A stretch of 64,000 nucleotides of DNA from Coriobacteriia bacterium (GCA_030652345.1 JAUSAU010000085.1:1-64000), one strand, 5' to 3'. Shown: positions 15,962-25,380, counted from the first letter of the stretch. The notes: a model not told the origin generated them from the letters alone. Translations and numbers: made by a program.

Positions 15962-17599
15962 GTGACCGACCGGTCAACACGAAGCGCCGTGGCGGTTCGC
16001 GATCGAGCGGAGCGCTGGACCCCCCTGCTCGTGATCGGGATCACGCTCGCGGGCGTCGCCTTGCGCCTCGTCACGATCGACACACGGAGCTTCTGGCTGG
16101 ACGAGACGACCGCCGTCCGTCAGGCGTCCTGGAGCATCCCCGAGATGCTCGCGTGGATGGCGAACAACGTACACCCGCCGCTCTTCCACACGCTGCTGCA
16201 CTACTGGATCGTCGCGTTCGGTCGCGGGGAGATCACCGTCAGGGGCTTCGCGCTGACATGGGGCATCGCCGCGATCCCGCTGATGTACTGGGCGGCGCGC
16301 TCGATCTACGACCGTCGGGTCGGGCTTATCGCTGCGGCGGTCCTGGCCTTCTCGCCGTACTTCGTGTGGTACGCGCAGGAAGCCCGTATGTACACGATGA
16401 TGCTGGTCTTCGCGCTGGTGTGCACCACGGCGATGTGGCGCGCGATGCAGGGCAACCGGCTGTGGTGGTGGGCGCTGTACGCAGTCGCCGCCGGTGCGGG
16501 GCTCATGACGCAGTACTTCTTCGCCTTCCTGATCGCAGGCCAGGGCGCCTACATGCTGTTGTTCCGACTGCGGCGTCGGAAGGCCGAGCTTGAGATCGAA
16601 AGCGGCCGGAGATGGAGCTGGAAGCGGCCGTGGGCGATCGTGCGGGAGACGCCTGAACTCGGTGGCTGGCTAGGAGCGCTGGTCGTCGCGGCGCTCCCGC
16701 TCGTCTGGTGGCTCCCCCAGGTCTTCTCCCATCCCGAACTGCTGCGCGGGGTGTCCGGCGCGTTCAACTACGGCGGGGCTCCGCCGTCAGTCGGCATCCA
16801 CTTCAACGAGCTCATACTCGTGCCGGTGCAGTGGGCCTTCGGGTTCCACTCGGAACTGGCGACACGGGACCTCGTCGCGATGTGGCCCCTGCTCATCACG
16901 CTCATCTTCGTCTCGGCCGGCCTGGCGCGGCGCGTGTCGCCGAGGACGTGGTACCTGATCGCGAGCGGGGTCGGCGGAGCAGCGATCATCGCCGTGCTCG
17001 GACAGTGGCAGCCGATCATCCTCGAAGCTCGCTACTTCACTGCGGTCACTGTCCCCCTCGTGATCCTGTCCGCGCGCGCGGTCGCACAGCTGCGACCATC
17101 CGCCGTTCGAGCCGTGCTGGCCTTCCTCTGCGCCGTGGCGCTCATCGCGTGGGCCGATCAATCGTTCAATCCGGACAGCATCGTGAAGTGGGACAACCGC
17201 GCGGCCATGGGCGTCGTCGCCGACGGTTTCAAGCCCGGCGACACCATCCTGCTGATCCCGAACTTCGTCTCGTCGATCCCCGAGTACTACCTGCCGTCGG
17301 ACGCGTATGCAGCACTGCAGAAGGTACCGTCGTTCGACGCGCAGGGGCTCCCGCGCAACAGCGCTTCGCAACTGGCCGAGGACCTGGATCGCCAGGTCGG
17401 GCCGTCTCGCAGGGTCTGGATCATCGCCACGTGGCAGGACACGCCGCGGATCGAGCAGGATCGCACGATGACCGCCTCATGGCTGACGAGCCAGGGCTTC
17501 GTACAGACACAGGACAAGCAGCTGCGTCGCATCCGCGTGACCCTGTTCGAGGCGGGGCCGGAGCGCGGCTTCTTCATCGGCGGCGGGGTGACACCGTGA
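15962..17599 (+). CDS. GT39/ArnT-like membrane glycosyltransferase
   Basis: A 545-residue multi-pass protein of the GT-C (PMT/ArnT-like) superfamily. The first membrane segment (about 21-38) is followed by the catalytic-loop signature FWLDETTAVRQ (D47-E48), HPPLFHTLLHYWIVAFGRGE, and SPYFVWYAQEARMYTMM. About ten further segments precede a periplasmic-side C-terminal domain of roughly 150 residues. GT-C enzymes transfer sugars from polyprenyl-phosphate donors outside the membrane. The GTG start has GGAAG upstream, and the stop overlaps the GT2 synthase start. Confidence 0.88.
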   Translation: MTDRSTRSAVAVRDRAERWTPLLVIGITLAGVALRLVTIDTRSFWLDETTAVRQASWSIPEMLAWMANNVHPPLFHTLLHYWIVAFGRGEITVRGFALTWGIAAIPLMYWAARSIYDRRVGLIAAAVLAFSPYFVWYAQEARMYTMMLVFALVCTTAMWRAMQGNRLWWWALYAVAAGAGLMTQYFFAFLIAGQGAYMLLFRLRRRKAELEIESGRRWSWKRPWAIVRETPELGGWLGALVVAALPLVWWLPQVFSHPELLRGVSGAFNYGGAPPSVGIHFNELILVPVQWAFGFHSELATRDLVAMWPLLITLIFVSAGLARRVSPRTWYLIASGVGGAAIIAVLGQWQPIILEARYFTAVTVPLVILSARAVAQLRPSAVRAVLAFLCAVALIAWADQSFNPDSIVKWDNRAAMGVVADGFKPGDTILLIPNFVSSIPEYYLPSDAYAALQKVPSFDAQGLPRNSASQLAEDLDRQVGPSRRVWIIATWQDTPRIEQDRTMTASWLTSQGFVQTQDKQLRRIRVTLFEAGPERGFFIGGGVTP

Positions 17600-19125
17600 T
17601 CGAGATCCCGCGCGAACGGCGCCGAGCGTACCTGCGCAACTGCCGCATCCTTGCGGTGCTTTCCGGCATGGCCGCGCTGATCTACCTCAAGTGGCTCATC
17701 TTCGATGCCCGCCCGGAGAACCAGCCGCTCTACTGGCTGCTCGTCGTCGCGGAGGTCTTCAACATCGCGCAGGCGGCCGGGTTCTGGATCACCATCTCCG
17801 TGCAGCGGTGGAGCGAGCCGAAGACCCCGGACTTCGCACGGACGCACGAGACAGTCGACATGTTCATCACCGTCCTCGGCGAGCCGATCGAGGTCGTGGC
17901 TCATACGCTCACCTCGGCGATGCGCGTCCGGCATCCCCGGACCCGCGTGTACATACTCGACGACGGCCGCAGCGAGCAGATCCGCGAACTCGCTGCCTGG
18001 CACGGCGCGCACTACATCACTCGGGACGACCTGCGCGGCGCGAAGGCGGGCAACATCAACAACGCGCTCTCCGTGACCGACGGCACCCTCTTTGCGATCT
18101 TCGACGCCGATCAGGCACCTCACCCCGACTTCCTCGAAGCGACGCTCGGGGCGTTCGACGACCCCGCACTGGCCTTCGCTCAGACCCCGCAGGTGTACCG
18201 CAATCGCGATGTGAACCGGGTCGCGGCCGGCGCGCACGACCAGCAGGGCCTCTTCTACGGCCCGATCATGCGCGGAAAGGACGGCAGCGGAGCGATCTTC
18301 TCGTGCGGGACCAACGTCGTCTACCGCCGCAGCGCCATCGGGGACATCGGCGGCCTGCCCGAGGACTCGATAACCGAGGACCTGCGTGGCTCGCTGCTCC
18401 TGCTCGAGAAGGGCTACACCTCCGTCTACATATCGCGGATCCTCGCCGAGGGGCTCGGTCCGATGGACGTACAGTCCTACTTCAGTCAGCAGTTCCGCTG
18501 GGGACGCGGAGGCCTCGAGATCCTCTTCAAGCGACGCCCGTTCTCGCGCCGCATGAGCCCCGCGCAGGCGCTGCAGTACTCGCTCGGCTTCATCTACTGG
18601 TTCACCGGCTGGGCGTACCTGTCCTACCTCGTGCTGCCCACGGCCTACCTCACAGCCGGGCTCCGCCCCGTCCAGGTCCCCAACGACTACCCGATCCACT
18701 TCCTGCCCTACGCGCTTCTGGCGCTGGCGACGATCGTCTATGCGGCCGACTTCCGGATCAGGTTCGACGCCCTGTGGTTCACGCTCGCCTCGTTCCCCGT
18801 GCACGTCGCCGCGCTCTTCTCCACGTTCTTCGGGCGCGCGGTGCGCTTCGTCGTCACGCCGAAACAGACGACCCGCGTGACGCTCAGGCCTGTCCGGATG
18901 CTCATCCTCGTCATGGTGATGCTCGCCGCATCCACGGCGTACGGTCTGTGGCGACTGGGCCCCGTACCCTCCGCGCTGAACAACGTCGCCTGGGCGATCG
19001 CGCACGTGGTCATCCTGCAGGGCTTCGTGCGCTACGCCCTGCACCCAGAACAGCGCCACGTCGAGGAGCCCGAAGCGGGTACATCCTCGATGCCGGAAGA
19101 GCCCGGACAGGAGGATCGCCGATGA
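17596..19125 (+). CDS. BcsA-like processive GT2 polysaccharide synthase
   Basis: A 509-residue inner-membrane synthase. Two N-terminal membrane segments precede a cytosolic GT2 domain with LDDGR (D122-D123), FDADQ (D170-A-D172), the TED catalytic base (260-262) and QQFRW (298-302), the full D,D,D,QxxRW set of processive synthases. At least four C-terminal membrane segments follow; the amphipathic RFVVTPKQ helix is present but no PilZ domain follows it. It builds a beta-linked polymer from a sugar nucleotide while exporting it. GTGA overlap with the upstream GT39 gene, ATGA with the downstream GH26 lipoprotein. Confidence 0.92.
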   Translation: MIEIPRERRRAYLRNCRILAVLSGMAALIYLKWLIFDARPENQPLYWLLVVAEVFNIAQAAGFWITISVQRWSEPKTPDFARTHETVDMFITVLGEPIEVVAHTLTSAMRVRHPRTRVYILDDGRSEQIRELAAWHGAHYITRDDLRGAKAGNINNALSVTDGTLFAIFDADQAPHPDFLEATLGAFDDPALAFAQTPQVYRNRDVNRVAAGAHDQQGLFYGPIMRGKDGSGAIFSCGTNVVYRRSAIGDIGGLPEDSITEDLRGSLLLLEKGYTSVYISRILAEGLGPMDVQSYFSQQFRWGRGGLEILFKRRPFSRRMSPAQALQYSLGFIYWFTGWAYLSYLVLPTAYLTAGLRPVQVPNDYPIHFLPYALLALATIVYAADFRIRFDALWFTLASFPVHVAALFSTFFGRAVRFVVTPKQTTRVTLRPVRMLILVMVMLAASTAYGLWRLGPVPSALNNVAWAIAHVVILQGFVRYALHPEQRHVEEPEAGTSSMPEEPGQEDRR

Positions 19126-20312
19126 ACCCACGGTTGGACGCGCGGACCACAGGCCTGCTTGCGATCGTGCTCCTTGCGTGTGCGACGATCACGTTCGCGG
19201 GGTGCGGGGCGGCGGCCGGCCCGGTGTCGGGCACCAACACCAGCGGACCGGGAGAACCGGCGATCGCGCCGCCGCCCGTCCCGTTGCCGCTCGCCGGGAA
19301 GGTCATGGCGCCGGCAAGCGGCGCATACCTGGGCGTCTACTCACCGCCCGCCCCGTTCGACGTCCCGCATATCGACGCGTTCGAATCCAAGGTGGGCAAG
19401 AGCGTGTCCATCGTGATGTGGTATCAGCCGTGGGAGAGCAAGAACCGCTCACGATTCGATACGGCGACCGTCGTCGCGGTCATGCGTCGCGGCAAGGTGC
19501 CGCTGATCACCTGGGAGCCCTGGAACCCCGGAAACAACGCGAACGACATCCGGAACCCCGGTACGCAGCGCCCATACCGACTGTCCCGGATCAACGCGGG
19601 CGCATTCGATGAGTACATCCGCGGCTGGGCCCGTGAGATACGCGCACTCGGCGGCCCGGTCATGCTGCGCCCGATGCACGAGATGAACGGGAGCTGGTAC
19701 CCCTGGAGCGGAACCGCCAACGGCAACAAGCCGGCGGAGTTCGTGAAGTCCTGGCGCCGCATCCACGACATCTTCGCCGAAGAGGGCGCGACGAACGTGA
19801 CCTGGGTGTGGAGCATCAACCACGAGAGCGTGCCCTCATCCAAACGGAACTCCTATGCGACCTACTATCCCGGCGACGCCTACGTCGACTGGACCGCGAT
19901 CAGCGGCTTCAACTTCGGGACGACGAGTTCGTACTCGTCCTTCCGCCCCTTCATGCACTGGTACACGAAGCCGCTCGCCTACCTCAAGACGCTCAAGAAG
20001 CCGATCGTCGTCGCCGAGTTCTCGAGTGTGGAGCAGGGCGGCAGCAAAGCCGCATGGATCATCGATGCCTACACGCGCATCCGCAAGATGCCGCAGATCA
20101 AGGCGGTCGTCTACTACGACTCGCTGGAGAAGGGCGCCTACGCCCGTCAGGACTGGCGCGTGGACACGTCGAAGGCGAGTCTGAGGGCGTTCCGGAACGC
20201 CGTGGCGCCGAGCTACTTCCTCGGCTCCGCTCCGCCCGAACTGACTTCGTGGGCCGACTCGCTGGACGCCGGACAGTGGAAGGCGTTGACGTCGATCGAC
20301 CCGCTCTACTGA
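19122..20312 (+). CDS. GH26-like lipoprotein glycoside hydrolase
   Basis: A 396-residue lipoprotein. The signal sequence ends in the lipobox TFAGC (Cys28), followed by a Pro/Gly-rich linker and a GH26-type domain with acid/base E187 (MLRPMHEMNGSWYPW) and nucleophile E299 (PIVVAEFSS). It is paralogous to the riboswitch-controlled secreted hydrolase at 14379-15626 through the whole catalytic core (both share ESVP, GDAYVD and NFGT blocks). Encoded directly after the BcsA-like synthase with a 4-base overlap and GGAGG, it probably trims the nascent polymer at the membrane, as hydrolases do in cellulose and alginate operons. Confidence 0.88.
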   Translation: MNPRLDARTTGLLAIVLLACATITFAGCGAAAGPVSGTNTSGPGEPAIAPPPVPLPLAGKVMAPASGAYLGVYSPPAPFDVPHIDAFESKVGKSVSIVMWYQPWESKNRSRFDTATVVAVMRRGKVPLITWEPWNPGNNANDIRNPGTQRPYRLSRINAGAFDEYIRGWAREIRALGGPVMLRPMHEMNGSWYPWSGTANGNKPAEFVKSWRRIHDIFAEEGATNVTWVWSINHESVPSSKRNSYATYYPGDAYVDWTAISGFNFGTTSSYSSFRPFMHWYTKPLAYLKTLKKPIVVAEFSSVEQGGSKAAWIIDAYTRIRKMPQIKAVVYYDSLEKGAYARQDWRVDTSKASLRAFRNAVAPSYFLGSAPPELTSWADSLDAGQWKALTSIDPLY

Positions 20313-21148
20313 ACTCCCGACCCGGGTAGCGCCAGCCTGAAGCCCGCCCGCTCGACGGCGGCGTGCGCATCCGGGCCGGTCAGTGCGGCGAGTTCGTCCT
20401 CACGGGAACATACGAGCCGGTTCGCGACGGTTTCCTGCAGCTGCATGAACTCGTCGTCGACGTGGCCGGGATGGACGACGAACTCCACTGATCCGCCGCG
20501 CGCGGTGCGCAGTATGCGATCGAGTGCCGCCGCATCGAGCGGCGCGCGGGTGACACCGATCGTGGCGTCCGCTGTCAGCAGGCCATGCGCGCGCACGACG
20601 GTGGCGTCCCGGGCGGACAGCGCCCCGAGCCCGACGGGGATGGGCCGCACGGACGGAGGCTCGCGGACGGTGCGAACCTCGGGGATGCCGGATTCGACCG
20701 CGAGACGACAGACGACATCGAAGACGCCGGGCCACAGGTGCAGGTGCTTCTCGCTGTCGAGGTGCTGCGGCTCGAGACCAGCTGCCTTCACGAAGCGGAT
20801 CTGCGCGCGGAGCTCGTCCTCGACCTGCCGCAGGTCGAACCGCCCGGTCGCGAGGCGCACGACGATCTCCTTCCACGACCCGAGGAGACGACCGTCGGCG
20901 CCGACGAGTGAGGGGAGGCGCTCCGGCGGCAGGATCGTGCCGCCGCGGTAGATGTTGAGGTGCACGCCGATGCCGAGAGACGGTGTCGCCATCGCAAGCT
21001 CGGCGGCGTCATCGAACGCGGCCCCCGTGGCCAGGACACTCGTTCGCGTCACGATCCCGTCGGTGTGCGCCTCGACGATGCCGCGGTTCACGCTGCGCGA
21101 CCACCCGAAGTCGTCGGCGTTGACAGTGAGCTGGCGCGATCCGGTCAT
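20306..21148 (-). CDS. ChbG/HpnK (YdjC)-family carbohydrate deacetylase
   Basis: A 280-residue YdjC-family protein. The start LTVNADDFGWSRSVNRGIVE contains the metal-binding Asp pair, GVHLNI and HLDSEKHLHLWP supply the His ligands, and FVVHPGHVDDE closes the active site. Members remove N-acetyl groups from short sugar chains, as in chitooligosaccharide or hopanoid-glycan metabolism. ATG 21148 overlaps the flippase stop. It converges with the GH26 lipoprotein gene, their ends overlapping by 7 bases. Confidence 0.9.
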   Translation of the reverse strand: MTGSRQLTVNADDFGWSRSVNRGIVEAHTDGIVTRTSVLATGAAFDDAAELAMATPSLGIGVHLNIYRGGTILPPERLPSLVGADGRLLGSWKEIVVRLATGRFDLRQVEDELRAQIRFVKAAGLEPQHLDSEKHLHLWPGVFDVVCRLAVESGIPEVRTVREPPSVRPIPVGLGALSARDATVVRAHGLLTADATIGVTRAPLDAAALDRILRTARGGSVEFVVHPGHVDDEFMQLQETVANRLVCSREDELAALTGPDAHAAVERAGFRLALPGSGVQ

Positions 21149-22584
21149 CGGTCCTGCCTTCCGATCGCAGTGCGTATGGACGCGATTTCGCCGGGAGTGA
21201 ACTCCCGGAATGCGAGGAGCAGACCCGCGTAGGCGGCCACCGCGACCGGCAGCACGACCAGCAGGAGCAGCGGTGCCGGTTCGAGCAATGCGATCGTGCC
21301 TCCCACGAGAGCGGCCGCACCCACTGCGCGCGCGAGCGTGGCCAGCGTACCCAAGCCGAGCGCGGAGCGGAGCTGGCGTGCCACCAGCAGAGCCGCTCCC
21401 AGCGCGGTCACGGCTGTGCCCGCGGCGGCACCGTCCGGACCGAACACCTCGGTCAGGACGGCCACGACGATCGCCTGCGTGATGACGGTGCCCGCCAGGA
21501 TCCACAACGCCGCGCGTCGGCGCCCCTGCGCCATGAGTACCTCGGTGCCAGTCGCCTGGATGGTCCGGCCGAGGCCGGCCACCATCAGCAGGACGAGCGG
21601 GATGAAGGCCTGCAGGTAGGTGGACGAGTAGACGATCTCGATGACCTGTCTTCCTGCGGATGCGACGAGCGCGACCGCCATGACGCTCACGATGATCCCC
21701 GTGCGGACGGCCTGAGCCGCATAGCGGTCTGCGCGGTCCCCATCGCCCGCGGCGTTGGCCGAGACGACGGACGGGAACAGGACCCTGTTGAGTCCGAGGA
21801 AGAGGAAGACCGGGATCTCGGCGAGGACGGTGGCAGACGCATAGTGCCCGACGGTCACGTCGTCTGCGACGAGTCCCGACACCAGCCACAGATCGATGTA
21901 CTGACCGACGCCCGCTATGAGACTGAGGATCAGGAACGGGACCGAGGCGACCAGCATCCGACGGGCGACGGGCCACAACTCCGCAAGCCGGTCACGATTC
22001 GCTCCGGTGATGATGAACAGCGCGGCGAAGCCGACGAGGGACGACAGCGCGTTACCGACCAGGGCCCCCGGAACGGAGAATCCCGCCGCGACGAGTGCGG
22101 CGATGAACCCCGCCTTCGCGGTCGCGTACACGATCCACGCCACTCCCTGGCGCTCATAGCGCTGCATCCCGAGCACGACTGCCGATGCGATCATGAAGAG
22201 GCCGTAGAGCGGGATGTCGAGCGCTGAGATGCGGATGAGCGGGGCGAGAGACGAGTCTCGCAACGCGCCGGCGATCGGCCCGGCCGCGACGATGACGGCT
22301 ATGAAGACCACCGATGCGACGGCCGCCTGCCCCAGATAGGCCGCCCGCGTGATCCGCGGAGCATCGCCGGGTGATTCGCTGATCTCCTTGGTCACGACCT
22401 TGACCAGTGCCGAGGTCACGAACACCTCGAACCATGCCAGCAGTGAGAGGACCACCGACCAGCGTCCGAACAGTCCGGGCCCGAGTGTGCGCGCAAGATA
22501 GGCGTAGAGCAGGAACGCGGTCATCAGGTGCCAGCCCTGCCCGAGCATGCCCAGCAGGGAGCCTCGCGCCACGTTCTTCGCCAA
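21145..22584 (-). CDS. Wzx-type oligosaccharide flippase
   Basis: A 479-residue integral membrane protein with about 12-14 segments. The opening NVARGSLLGMLGQGWHLMTA and VLARTLGPGLFGRWSVV-like block are typical of MOP-superfamily polysaccharide exporters. It would flip lipid-linked sugar units across the membrane. It overlaps the ChbG-family gene downstream by 4 bases, so deacetylase and flippase are co-produced. Confidence 0.9.
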   Translation of the reverse strand: MAKNVARGSLLGMLGQGWHLMTAFLLYAYLARTLGPGLFGRWSVVLSLLAWFEVFVTSALVKVVTKEISESPGDAPRITRAAYLGQAAVASVVFIAVIVAAGPIAGALRDSSLAPLIRISALDIPLYGLFMIASAVVLGMQRYERQGVAWIVYATAKAGFIAALVAAGFSVPGALVGNALSSLVGFAALFIITGANRDRLAELWPVARRMLVASVPFLILSLIAGVGQYIDLWLVSGLVADDVTVGHYASATVLAEIPVFLFLGLNRVLFPSVVSANAAGDGDRADRYAAQAVRTGIIVSVMAVALVASAGRQVIEIVYSSTYLQAFIPLVLLMVAGLGRTIQATGTEVLMAQGRRRAALWILAGTVITQAIVVAVLTEVFGPDGAAAGTAVTALGAALLVARQLRSALGLGTLATLARAVGAAALVGGTIALLEPAPLLLLVVLPVAVAAYAGLLLAFREFTPGEIASIRTAIGRQDR

Positions 22585-22661
22585 CGAGCCCCTCCCGCCG
22601 ATCGCCCCCGGTCGTCACATCATACGCGCCGGCGGCCTCCGGCCCGGTCGCGACAGGTAGC

Positions 22662-23837
22662 TTACTCCGCCTCCGCAGGCGCGACCCTGGCGACAGCGCT
22701 CTCCGGGACGCCGGACCGCTCTGCCGACACCGCATCGGATGCCTGAACAACGTGGGAGTGTGGCGCGGGGACGGATCGCGCGCCGAGCTGGCGGCGCTCC
22801 ACCTGGACGCCCGGTGCGAGCAGGGGGGAGGTGCGGCGCTCGATGCCGACGACCTGTGCGATCTTGACCCGCCCCGAATCACGACGCTCGACGCTGTTGA
22901 TGAGCTCGGCGATGAGACCGGATACGAACAGTTGGATGCCGGTGACCACCAGGAGGAGACCGAGGTTGAGGAAGGGGCTCTCCGACATGCTCCACCCGGT
23001 CCGGAGGGCGACGACGAGCAGAGCCAGGAAGATGGCCGAGCCGGCGGCGGTGAGCAGCAGCCCGACGCCCCCGAGAAGGTGGAGCGGGCGCTCGGCGTAG
23101 CCCGAGAGGAAGAACACCGTCAGGAAGTCGAGCGCACCGCGTACGTAGCGCTCTGGACCGTACTTCGACGTGCCCGTGGTGCGGTACAGGCTCTCGACCG
23201 GGACCTCGGCGACGCTGTATCCGCGGCGCGCCGCCAGCACGACGAAGAAGCGGTGCAGTTCACCGTAGCCGTATCTGATGAGATCGTCCGCGGCATCGTA
23301 GCGGAACGCCTTGAGACCGGCGTTCATGTCATGCAGCGGCACGCCGGTCGCGGAGCGGACGAAGAAGTTGAAGAACTTCGATGGGATGCGCTTGCTCAGA
23401 GGGTCGCGCCGCAGGACCTTGTACGCGGACACCACGTCGTTGCCCTCGATGACCTTGTCGATGAGGCGCAGTATGTCGTGCGGGTCGTATTGCATGTCCG
23501 CGTCAGAGGTGACGATGATCTCGCCGCGAGCGTACGCGAAGCCGTTCGCGAGCGCGCTCGCCTTGCCGAAGTTGCGCCGGTGTCGTAGTGCGCGGACGCG
23601 CGAATCCTGCGCACACAACGCAGCGATCTTGGGCCACGTGCCGTCGTTCGAACCGTCATCGACGAACAGGATCTCGTACGAGTAGACCTGCTCTGCGAAG
23701 GTCTCGATGATCTGCCGGTAGATGCCCTCTACACTGTCGACCTCGTTATAGGCCGGCAGCAGGATCGTGACGTCGATGGGGTCCTCGGGCGCCCCGAATC
23801 CCGTCAGGGTATCGCCCCTGCGCTCCTGTGTGCTCAC
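22662..23837 (-). CDS. GtrB/DPM1-like polyprenyl-phosphate glycosyltransferase
   Basis: A membrane GT2 enzyme of 391 residues from the preferred GTG at 23837 (GGAGGG upstream); an ATG 14 codons earlier is possible. Motifs: ILLPAYNEVDSVEGIYRQII, ILFVDDGSNDGTW, RNFGKASALANGFAYARGE, TSDADMQYDP (DxD) and the two C-terminal membrane segments of GtrB-type enzymes. It should load a sugar on polyprenyl phosphate, the donor type that the GT39-like enzyme upstream uses. A 30-residue low-complexity tail ends the protein. Confidence 0.9.
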   Translation of the reverse strand: MSTQERRGDTLTGFGAPEDPIDVTILLPAYNEVDSVEGIYRQIIETFAEQVYSYEILFVDDGSNDGTWPKIAALCAQDSRVRALRHRRNFGKASALANGFAYARGEIIVTSDADMQYDPHDILRLIDKVIEGNDVVSAYKVLRRDPLSKRIPSKFFNFFVRSATGVPLHDMNAGLKAFRYDAADDLIRYGYGELHRFFVVLAARRGYSVAEVPVESLYRTTGTSKYGPERYVRGALDFLTVFFLSGYAERPLHLLGGVGLLLTAAGSAIFLALLVVALRTGWSMSESPFLNLGLLLVVTGIQLFVSGLIAELINSVERRDSGRVKIAQVVGIERRTSPLLAPGVQVERRQLGARSVPAPHSHVVQASDAVSAERSGVPESAVARVAPAEAE

Positions 23838-23988
23838 GACTGTCCCGCCCTCCCACCACCGCGCGCGATGCCTCGTCACGACGTCCGTACGTCATGGGCC
23901 GGATGCGGTCCGTCCCGACCGCAGCACCGAACTCACGCGCTATCCATACCTCTGTTTCGGCCGCAATATGCACGTAGATAAGACCCAA

Positions 23989-24004
23989 TGTGAGAATCGT
24001 CACA
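23989..24004. promoter_or_regulatory. CRP/FNR-type palindrome
   Basis: TGTGA-GAATCG-TCACA is a perfect CRP-type half-site pair with the canonical 6-base spacer. It lies in the 294-bp divergent region between the GtrB-like transferase (minus) and the TfoX-like gene (plus). It is about 150 bp from the first and 128 bp from the second start, so either could be its target. The rest of this region shows a GATACGTATC palindrome at 24100-24109 and nothing else recognised. Confidence 0.5.
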
Positions 24005-24131
24005 TCTTGGCAGGAAGTTGGCGTCTCGTACAGACTGCGGACCAAGGCGTCCGAAATGCAGAGATCGCACCGCCGATGCCTCGCCCCACGCGGGTAACAG
24101 ATACGTATCCGATGAGAATAGGAGGGCGCAC

Positions 24132-24455
24132 GTGACTCCGCTACCGCCCCTGGACGAACTGCAGTCGGCCATCGATGAGGTCGCGACGAGCTGGCCCGAG
24201 GTCACCGGCAAGAACGTGTTCGGTCACCGCGGCTGGGTCCGCTCGGGCCGGATGTTCGGCTTCCTCGCGATGCCCGGGGTGAGCGTGAAGGCCGACGAGG
24301 CGAGAGCCGCCGTACTGCTCGAGCGCCCCGGAGCGAGGCCGTTCACCTACAACGAGAGGCCGATGAAGGGGTGGCCGGTGCTCCCGCTGGCTTCCGGGAG
24401 CGATCTCGACGCCGCGGTCGAAGAGCTTAGGGCCAGCTACGAATCGGTGGGCTGA
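24132..24455 (+). CDS. Small TfoX/YjbR-like protein
   Basis: A 107-residue single-domain protein (VTGKNVFGHRGWVRSGRMFG, then LLERPGARPFTYNERPMKGW). The fold pattern resembles the TfoX N-terminal / MmcQ-YjbR group. GTG 24132 follows AGGAGGGCGCAC. Proteins of this type have no established function outside Sxy-type competence regulation. It converges on psuG with a 22-bp gap. Confidence 0.7.
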   Translation: MTPLPPLDELQSAIDEVATSWPEVTGKNVFGHRGWVRSGRMFGFLAMPGVSVKADEARAAVLLERPGARPFTYNERPMKGWPVLPLASGSDLDAAVEELRASYESVG

Positions 24456-24477
24456 CCGGCGCGGATCGCCCGCCCGG

Positions 24478-25380
24478 TCAGAGCGCTGCGGCGATCCGGG
24501 ACGCCTCGCGGACGTTGGACCACACCAGCTGCTTGTTCGCTTCCTCGGTCGCGCCGCCCGACAGTGCGTGGAGCCGTGCGAGAAGGAACGGCGTGACCGC
24601 CTTGCCGTGCACACCGCCGGCACGCGCCTCGGCGAGAGCCGTGTCTGTCCACTCCGCCAGGAGCGCGTTCGCGAGTTCGTGCTCCGCTGCGATCGGGTTG
24701 GCCACGATGACGCCGCCGGCGATGCGCAACTCCCGGCGTACCCGGAGGATGTCGGCGACGTCCTCCGGGCTCTCACACCGCACATCGACCGGAAGGCCGC
24801 TCGTGCGCGAGTAGAACGCGGGGAACTCGTCCGTGCGCAACCCGATGACGGGCACGCCATGGGTCTCGAGCACTTCCAGCGTGAGCGGCAGGTCGAGGAT
24901 CGACTTCGCGCCGGCACATACGACCGCCACGTCCGTCCTGGCGAGCTCGAGCAGGTCCGCGGACACGTCGAAGCTTTCCTGGGCACCGCGGTGGGCGCCG
25001 CCGATCCCGCCCGTGGCGAAGACCCGGATCCCGGCCATCGCGGCGATCGCCATCGTGCCCGCGACCGTCGTCGCGCCGTCGATCCCGCGGGCCACAAGGA
25101 TGCCGAGATCCCTCCGGGAGGCCTTCGCGATGCCCCGGGTGGTGGCGAGACGCTCCAACTGGTCCCGACTCAGCCCGACACACAGGCGGCCGTCGAGTAC
25201 GGCGATCGTGGCGGGGATCGCACCCTCCTCGCGCGCACAGCGCTCGGACTCGAGCGCGCACTCGAGGTTCGCCGGATACGGGAATCCGTGGCTGATGATC
25301 GTGGATTCGAGTGCGACGACGGGCTCACCGTGACGCACGGCATCCCGCACTTCCGGCGAGACTGACAGGTAGTCGTTCAT
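24478..25380 (-). CDS. psuG: Pseudouridine-5'-phosphate glycosidase
   Basis: A 300-residue full-length PsuG (indigoidine synthase A-like). Diagnostic blocks are PVVALESTIISHGFPYPANL, GATTVAGTMAIAAMAGIRVF, ATGGIGGAHRGAQESFDVSA, and HGKAVTPFLL near the end. It reversibly splits pseudouridine 5'-phosphate to uracil and ribose 5-phosphate using Mn2+. Its ATG abuts the stop of the PfkB kinase gene upstream, forming the known psuK-psuG catabolic pair. Confidence 0.96.
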   Translation of the reverse strand: MNDYLSVSPEVRDAVRHGEPVVALESTIISHGFPYPANLECALESERCAREEGAIPATIAVLDGRLCVGLSRDQLERLATTRGIAKASRRDLGILVARGIDGATTVAGTMAIAAMAGIRVFATGGIGGAHRGAQESFDVSADLLELARTDVAVVCAGAKSILDLPLTLEVLETHGVPVIGLRTDEFPAFYSRTSGLPVDVRCESPEDVADILRVRRELRIAGGVIVANPIAAEHELANALLAEWTDTALAEARAGGVHGKAVTPFLLARLHALSGGATEEANKQLVWSNVREASRIAAAL

